From Streptomyces sp. SID8374 (GTDB lineage Bacteria > Actinomycetota > Actinomycetes > Streptomycetales > Streptomycetaceae), in assembly GCF_009865135.1 (NCBI RefSeq), contig NZ_WWGH01000002.1, positions 248,001-312,000 on the forward strand: a stretch of DNA of 64,000 nt, in the 5' to 3' direction. The notes under the pieces are model-generated. The model was not told the DNA's origin and did no database searches. It saw only the letters and a list, made by a program, of their open reading frames with translations. This document shows positions 59,462-64,000 of this stretch, piece by piece; position 1 is the stretch's first letter; every line of letters begins with the position of its first letter. Made by a program: the position numbers and the translations under genes.

Positions 59462-60379
59462 ATGGCAATCATCGAAGTCAACGGGGTACGCAAGACCTAC
59501 GCGGGCCGCCACGTGGTCGACGGCGTCTCCTTCTCCGTCGAGGAGGGCGAGATCTTCGGCATCCTCGGGCCCAACGGGGCGGGCAAGACCACCACCGTCG
59601 AATGCGTGGAGGGCCTGCGCATCCCCGACGCGGGCACGGTCAAGGTCGCCGGACTCGACCCTGTCGCCGACCACGACCGGGTGACGCGGCTGCTCGGCGC
59701 CCAGCTCCAGGAGAGCGAGCTCCAGGCCAAACTGACCGTACGGGAGGCGCTGGAGCTCTACAGCGCCTTCTACCCGGCCCCCGTCGACTGGTGGCCGCTC
59801 GCCGCCCGGCTCGGCCTCGACGAGAAGCTCACCACCCGCTTCGCCAAGCTCTCCGGCGGCCAGAAGCAGCGGCTGTTCATCGCGCTCGCCCTGATCGGCG
59901 ACCCGAAGGTCGTCGTCCTCGACGAGCTGACCACCGGCCTGGACCCGCGCGCCCGCCGCGACACCTGGAAGCTCATCGAGGAGGTCCGCGACAGCGGGGT
60001 GACCGTCCTGCTCGTCACCCACTTCATGGAGGAGGCCCAGCGCCTCTGCGACCGGATCGCCGTCATCGACCGGGGCAAGGTCGTCGCCCTGGACACCCCG
60101 GCCGGGCTGATCCGGCAGGCCACCGGCTCCACCGTGCTCTCCTTCGTGCCCTCCCGGGCCCTCACCGGCCCCGACCTCTCCCGGCTCACCGCGCTCCCCG
60201 GCGTCGCGTCCGTGACCCCGCCCGACCGCGAGGGGACGCTCACGGTCCACGGCACCGACGACACGGTCACCCCGTTCGTCGCCCTGCTCGCCGAACTCGG
60301 CGTCACCGCCCGGCAGCTGCGCATCACCGAGACCAGCCTCGACGAAGCCTTCCTCGACCTCACCGGACAGGACGCCTGA
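59462..60379 (+). CDS. ABC transporter ATP-binding protein (DrrA-like)
   Basis: 305 residues. Walker A GPNGAGKTT, Q-loop LQESELQ, signature KLSGGQKQR, Walker B VVVLDELTTGLD and H-loop LLVTHFMEEA. The C-terminal extension (about 230-305, with DRIAVIDRGKVVALDTPAGL before it) matches the DrrA/CcmA drug-exporter type. Start ATG at 59462; the frame is open upstream. It is followed one base later by the permease gene, and then by a two-component system, forming one unit with it. Confidence 0.95.
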   Translation: MAIIEVNGVRKTYAGRHVVDGVSFSVEEGEIFGILGPNGAGKTTTVECVEGLRIPDAGTVKVAGLDPVADHDRVTRLLGAQLQESELQAKLTVREALELYSAFYPAPVDWWPLAARLGLDEKLTTRFAKLSGGQKQRLFIALALIGDPKVVVLDELTTGLDPRARRDTWKLIEEVRDSGVTVLLVTHFMEEAQRLCDRIAVIDRGKVVALDTPAGLIRQATGSTVLSFVPSRALTGPDLSRLTALPGVASVTPPDREGTLTVHGTDDTVTPFVALLAELGVTARQLRITETSLDEAFLDLTGQDA

Positions 60380-60380
60380 C

Positions 60381-61181
60381 ATGCGGACCGCGACCACCAC
60401 CGCACCGGACACCGCCCCGGCGCCCCGCACCGCCCGGCGACGCGGCCCCGCGACCGCCGTCCTGATCGCCGAGACCCGCCTCTTCCTCCGCGAACCGGGC
60501 AGCCTCTTCTGGGTCTTCGTCTTCCCTTCCCTCCTCCTGGTGATCCTCGGCTTCGTGCCCGCCTTCAAGGAGGTGCGGGACGACCTCGGCGGACGGCGCG
60601 TCATCGACCTGTACGTCCCCATCTCGATCCTGCTCGCCATGATCACGGCGGCGATCCAGGCGATGCCGCCGGTCCTCACCGCCTACCGCGAGCGCGGCAT
60701 CCTGCGCCGGATGTCCGCCACCCCGGTGCGGCCCTCCGCCCTGCTCGCCGCCCAGATCGTGCTGCACGCCGCGGCCTGCCTCGGCTCCGCGCTCCTCGTC
60801 ACCGTCGTCGGCCGCACCGCCTACGGGGTCCCGCTGCCCGGACAGCTCCCCGGCTATCTGCTGGCGCTGCTGCTCGCCGTCGCCGCCGCGCTGAGCCTGG
60901 GGGCCGCGATCTGTGCCCTGGCCCGGACGGCGAAGGCGGCCATCGCGGTCGGCTCGGCGGCCTACCTGGTGATGATGTTCACCGCCGGGGTCTGGCTGCC
61001 GGTCCAGGCGATGCCCGACATCCTGCGCCGCGTCGTGGAGATCACCCCGTTCGGGGCCGCCTCCCAGGCGCTGGAGCAGGCCGCGTCCGGGAGCTGGCCG
61101 GGCTGGATCCACCTCGGGGTCGTCGCCCTGTGGACCGCCGTGCTGGGCGTCGCCGCGAGCCGTCTGTTCCGGTGGCAGTGA
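60381..61181 (+). CDS. ABC-2 type permease
   Basis: 266 residues with six hydrophobic helices: first at about 45-65 (PGSLFWVFVFPSLLLVILGFV), then near 80-100, 130-150, 160-180, 185-205 (AAYLVMMFTAGVWLPVQAMP) and 240-260. The family motif TAYRERGILRRMSATPVRPSALL sits between the second and third helices. It forms an exporter with the preceding ATPase; substrate unknown, possibly an antibiotic or lipid. The stop overlaps GTG 61178, a possible start of the kinase gene. Confidence 0.92.
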   Translation: MRTATTTAPDTAPAPRTARRRGPATAVLIAETRLFLREPGSLFWVFVFPSLLLVILGFVPAFKEVRDDLGGRRVIDLYVPISILLAMITAAIQAMPPVLTAYRERGILRRMSATPVRPSALLAAQIVLHAAACLGSALLVTVVGRTAYGVPLPGQLPGYLLALLLAVAAALSLGAAICALARTAKAAIAVGSAAYLVMMFTAGVWLPVQAMPDILRRVVEITPFGAASQALEQAASGSWPGWIHLGVVALWTAVLGVAASRLFRWQ

Positions 61182-61246
61182 GCCTGGGCGTGGGCGGGGC
61201 GGAGGTGGTCGTGGCGGACGCGGTGCGGCCGGGGGAGACTGCCCGC

Positions 61247-62554
61247 ATGACGCCCTCGCTCCGCCGCACCTCTTACGCGCCGGGACCGGCGGTCCCCGTC
61301 TCGGCCGAGCAGCGCTGGGAGCAGTTCCACCGGTACGGGCCCTACGCCGTCCTCACCCTCTCGATCCTGGTCGGCGCCGTCGCCGCCGACCTGATCATGA
61401 CCCGTACCGAGATGTACGCGGCCGGGGCCCTGGTCGCCGTGGCGTACGGGCTCCAGATCTGGTGGGGCCGGGTCCGCCCGCGTACCGCACCGGGCGCCCC
61501 GGCCGGGGTGGCCTACTACACCGTGCGGACCGCCCTCGCCTTCGCCCTGTCCTGGCTCAACCCGTTCTTCGCGATCTACGCGGCACTCAGCTACTTCGAC
61601 GTCGAACCCCTGCTCCCCAAGCGCTTCGTCCGGATCGGGCTGCTCGTCACCGCCGCCACCCTGGCCGGTTCGCAGAGCGGAGGCCTGCCGCCCGCCTCCC
61701 TGATGAACTGGGTCGCCTTCGGTGTGCTGTACGTCGTCAACGCCACCCTCGCCCTCTTCTTCCGGCACATCGGCCTGCGGGAGGAGGAGAAGGCCCGCGT
61801 CCAGGCCGAGACCATCGCCGAGCTGGAGCGCACCAACCTCCGGCTGGAGGAGGCCATGGCGGAGAACGCCGCCCTCCACGCCCAGCTGCTCGTCCAGGCC
61901 CGTGAGGCCGGGGTCGACGACGAGCGGCGCCGGCTCGCCGCCGAGATCCACGACACCCTCGCCCAGGGTCTGACCGGGATCATCGCCCAGCTCCAGGTCG
62001 TCACCTCCGTCACGGACCGCGATCCGGAGACCGCCCGCGTCCATCTGGAGCGGGCCGCCGCCCTGGCCCGCCACAGCCTCGGCGAGGCCCGCCGCTCCGT
62101 CCACAACCTGGCCCCCGTCGCCCTGGAGCACGACGAGCTGACCGGCGCCCTGGAGAAGACGGTCGCCACCTGGGCCGAACAGCACCGCGTACGGGCCGAC
62201 TTCACCGTCACCGGCACCGCCGAACCGGTCCACGACGAGGTCGCCGCCACCCTCCTGCGCATCGCGGGCGAGGCCCTGGCCAACACCGGCCGCCACGCCG
62301 AGGCCTCCCGGGTCGGCGTGACGCTCTCCTTCATGGACGGTGAACTGACCCTGGACGTACGGGACGACGGCCGCGGCTTCGACCCCTCGGCCGTCGCCCC
62401 CGCGAGCCGCACCGGCGGATTCGGCCTCGGCGGCATGCGGGCCCGCGCGGAGCGCATCGCGGGCACGGTGGAGGTGGAGTCGGAACCGGGCGGCGGTACG
62501 GCGGTCTCGGCCCGGGTCCCCCTGGTCACGCGGCGACGGCCCGCCGTACGGTGA
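61247..62554 (+). CDS. NarL-type sensor histidine kinase
   Basis: 435 residues from the ATG at 61247 with GGGGGAG; GTG 61178, which overlaps the permease stop, is the alternative. Several helices lie in the first 190 residues, then a coiled coil (REEEKARVQAETIAELERTNLRLEEAMAENAAL). HisKA_3 has H235 in RRLAAEIHDTLAQGLTGII, and the ATPase has DVRDDGRGFDPSA and GGFGLGGMRARAERI. Such kinases next to ABC exporters often sense the antibiotic that the exporter removes. Confidence 0.93.
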   Translation: MTPSLRRTSYAPGPAVPVSAEQRWEQFHRYGPYAVLTLSILVGAVAADLIMTRTEMYAAGALVAVAYGLQIWWGRVRPRTAPGAPAGVAYYTVRTALAFALSWLNPFFAIYAALSYFDVEPLLPKRFVRIGLLVTAATLAGSQSGGLPPASLMNWVAFGVLYVVNATLALFFRHIGLREEEKARVQAETIAELERTNLRLEEAMAENAALHAQLLVQAREAGVDDERRRLAAEIHDTLAQGLTGIIAQLQVVTSVTDRDPETARVHLERAAALARHSLGEARRSVHNLAPVALEHDELTGALEKTVATWAEQHRVRADFTVTGTAEPVHDEVAATLLRIAGEALANTGRHAEASRVGVTLSFMDGELTLDVRDDGRGFDPSAVAPASRTGGFGLGGMRARAERIAGTVEVESEPGGGTAVSARVPLVTRRRPAVR

Positions 62555-62562
62555 TCCCTGCC

Positions 62563-63213
62563 ATGACCGAGAACCCCGAACGCACCATCACCCTCGTCCT
62601 CGTCGACGACCACCCCGTCGTCCGCGACGGGCTGCGCGGCATGTTCACCGCCGAACCCGGCTTCGACGTCCTCGGCGAGGCGGCGAACGGCACCGACGCC
62701 CTCGCCGTCGTCGAACGCCTCGACCCGGACGTCGTCCTGATGGACCTGCGGATGCCCGGCGGCGGGGGAGTGGCCGCCATCGCCGAGCTGACCCGGCGCG
62801 GCGCCCGCTGCCGGGTCCTGGTGCTGACGACGTACGACACCGACTCCGACACACTCCCCGCGATCGAGGCGGGCGCCACCGGCTATCTGCTCAAGGACGC
62901 CCCGCGCGAGGAGCTGTTCGCCGCCGTGCGGGCCGCAGCCGACGGGCGCAGCGTCCTGTCGCCCGCCGTCGCCTCCCGGCTGATGACCCGGGTCCGTACG
63001 CCCGCCGCCCCCGCCGACACGGCCCTCTCCGCCCGCGAGCGCGAGGTGCTGGTGCTGGTGGCGAAGGGCACGACGAACCGGGAGATCGCCGCCGAACTCT
63101 TCATCAGCGAGGCGACCGTGAAGACCCACCTCACCCACATCTTCGCCAAGCTCGGCACCAAGGACCGGGCCGCGGCCGTCGCCGTGGGCTACGACCGGGG
63201 CATCCTCGGCTGA
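62563..63213 (+). CDS. NarL/LuxR-family response regulator
   Basis: 216 residues. Receiver domain with D15/D16 pocket, phospho-acceptor D61 (VVLMDLRMPGGGG) and Lys in YLLKDAPREEL. The LuxR-type helix-turn-helix (LSAREREVLVLVAKGTTNREIAAELFISEATVKTHLTHIFAKL) ends the protein. GTG 62551 overlaps the kinase stop and is an alternative start. It probably controls the upstream ABC transporter genes. 13 bases separate it from the convergent glgX stop. Confidence 0.94.
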   Translation: MTENPERTITLVLVDDHPVVRDGLRGMFTAEPGFDVLGEAANGTDALAVVERLDPDVVLMDLRMPGGGGVAAIAELTRRGARCRVLVLTTYDTDSDTLPAIEAGATGYLLKDAPREELFAAVRAAADGRSVLSPAVASRLMTRVRTPAAPADTALSAREREVLVLVAKGTTNREIAAELFISEATVKTHLTHIFAKLGTKDRAAAVAVGYDRGILG

Positions 63214-63226
63214 TTCCCCTTCCCTG

Positions 63227-64000
<774 letters not shown>

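Overview
The window is very GC-rich actinobacterial DNA with GTG starts, GTGA/ATGA overlaps between operon genes and strong third-position GC bias. Gene content and order point to a Streptomyces chromosome core. From memory (not checked here), the order icmA / pyk-ackA-pta / pfkA / glgB-mak-treS-glgE / glgP matches the S. coelicolor SCO5413-SCO5456 interval. I saw no tRNA, rRNA, CRISPR array, insertion sequence or prophage.

Layout. 1-3.6 kb: end of an MFS exporter, a MarR regulator, a DUF3817 membrane protein and the isobutyryl-CoA mutase large subunit icmA, with a perfect 24-bp palindrome just before icmA. 3.7-8.3 kb: a 93-bp inverted-repeat element, an OmpR/HAMP-type two-component system, and a divergent pair encoding a MurG paralogue and a sugar-nucleotide dehydratase/epimerase. 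8.3-16.5 kb: a TetR regulator, a YbbN-like thioredoxin/TPR protein, a three-gene DUF6230-DUF6114-acidic envelope cluster, a secreted beta-helix pectate-lyase-like protein, and a SigE-family sigma factor with a membrane partner. 16.5-22.8 kb: glycolysis and acetate metabolism (pyk, ackA, pta, pfkA). 22.8-29.1 kb: an XRE regulator, a CitA/CitB-type two-component system divergent from a dicarboxylate symporter, and a LAXTG surface protein. 29.1-35 kb: an accessory stretch with a frameshifted MerR gene, a thioredoxin and a polymorphic-toxin-like module (DUF6507, 810-aa toxin, candidate immunity protein, DUF6177). 35-46.5 kb: the GlgE glucan pathway (glgB, maltokinase, treS, glgE) divergent from glgP. 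46.5-53.5 kb: secreted alginate-lyase-like protein, M4 protease, TetR plus FAD monooxygenase, second LAXTG protein. 53.5-64 kb: AraC/TauE pair, heterodimeric ABC exporter, DrrAB-like ABC exporter with a NarL-type two-component system, and the end of glgX.

How it fits together. The carbon genes connect. Pfk and Pyk feed pyruvate, Pta/AckA handle acetyl-CoA overflow, and TreS/Mak/GlgE/GlgB build alpha-glucan from trehalose through maltose 1-phosphate. GlgP and GlgX degrade alpha-glucan. Many other genes act at the cell surface: two sortase-E-type proteins, secreted lyases and a protease, the DUF6230/DUF6114 cluster and the MurG paralogue. The best candidates for undescribed biology are the toxin module at 30001-34945, the DUF6230/DUF6114 cluster at 10921-13567 with two palindromes upstream, and the MurG-paralogue/dehydratase pair.
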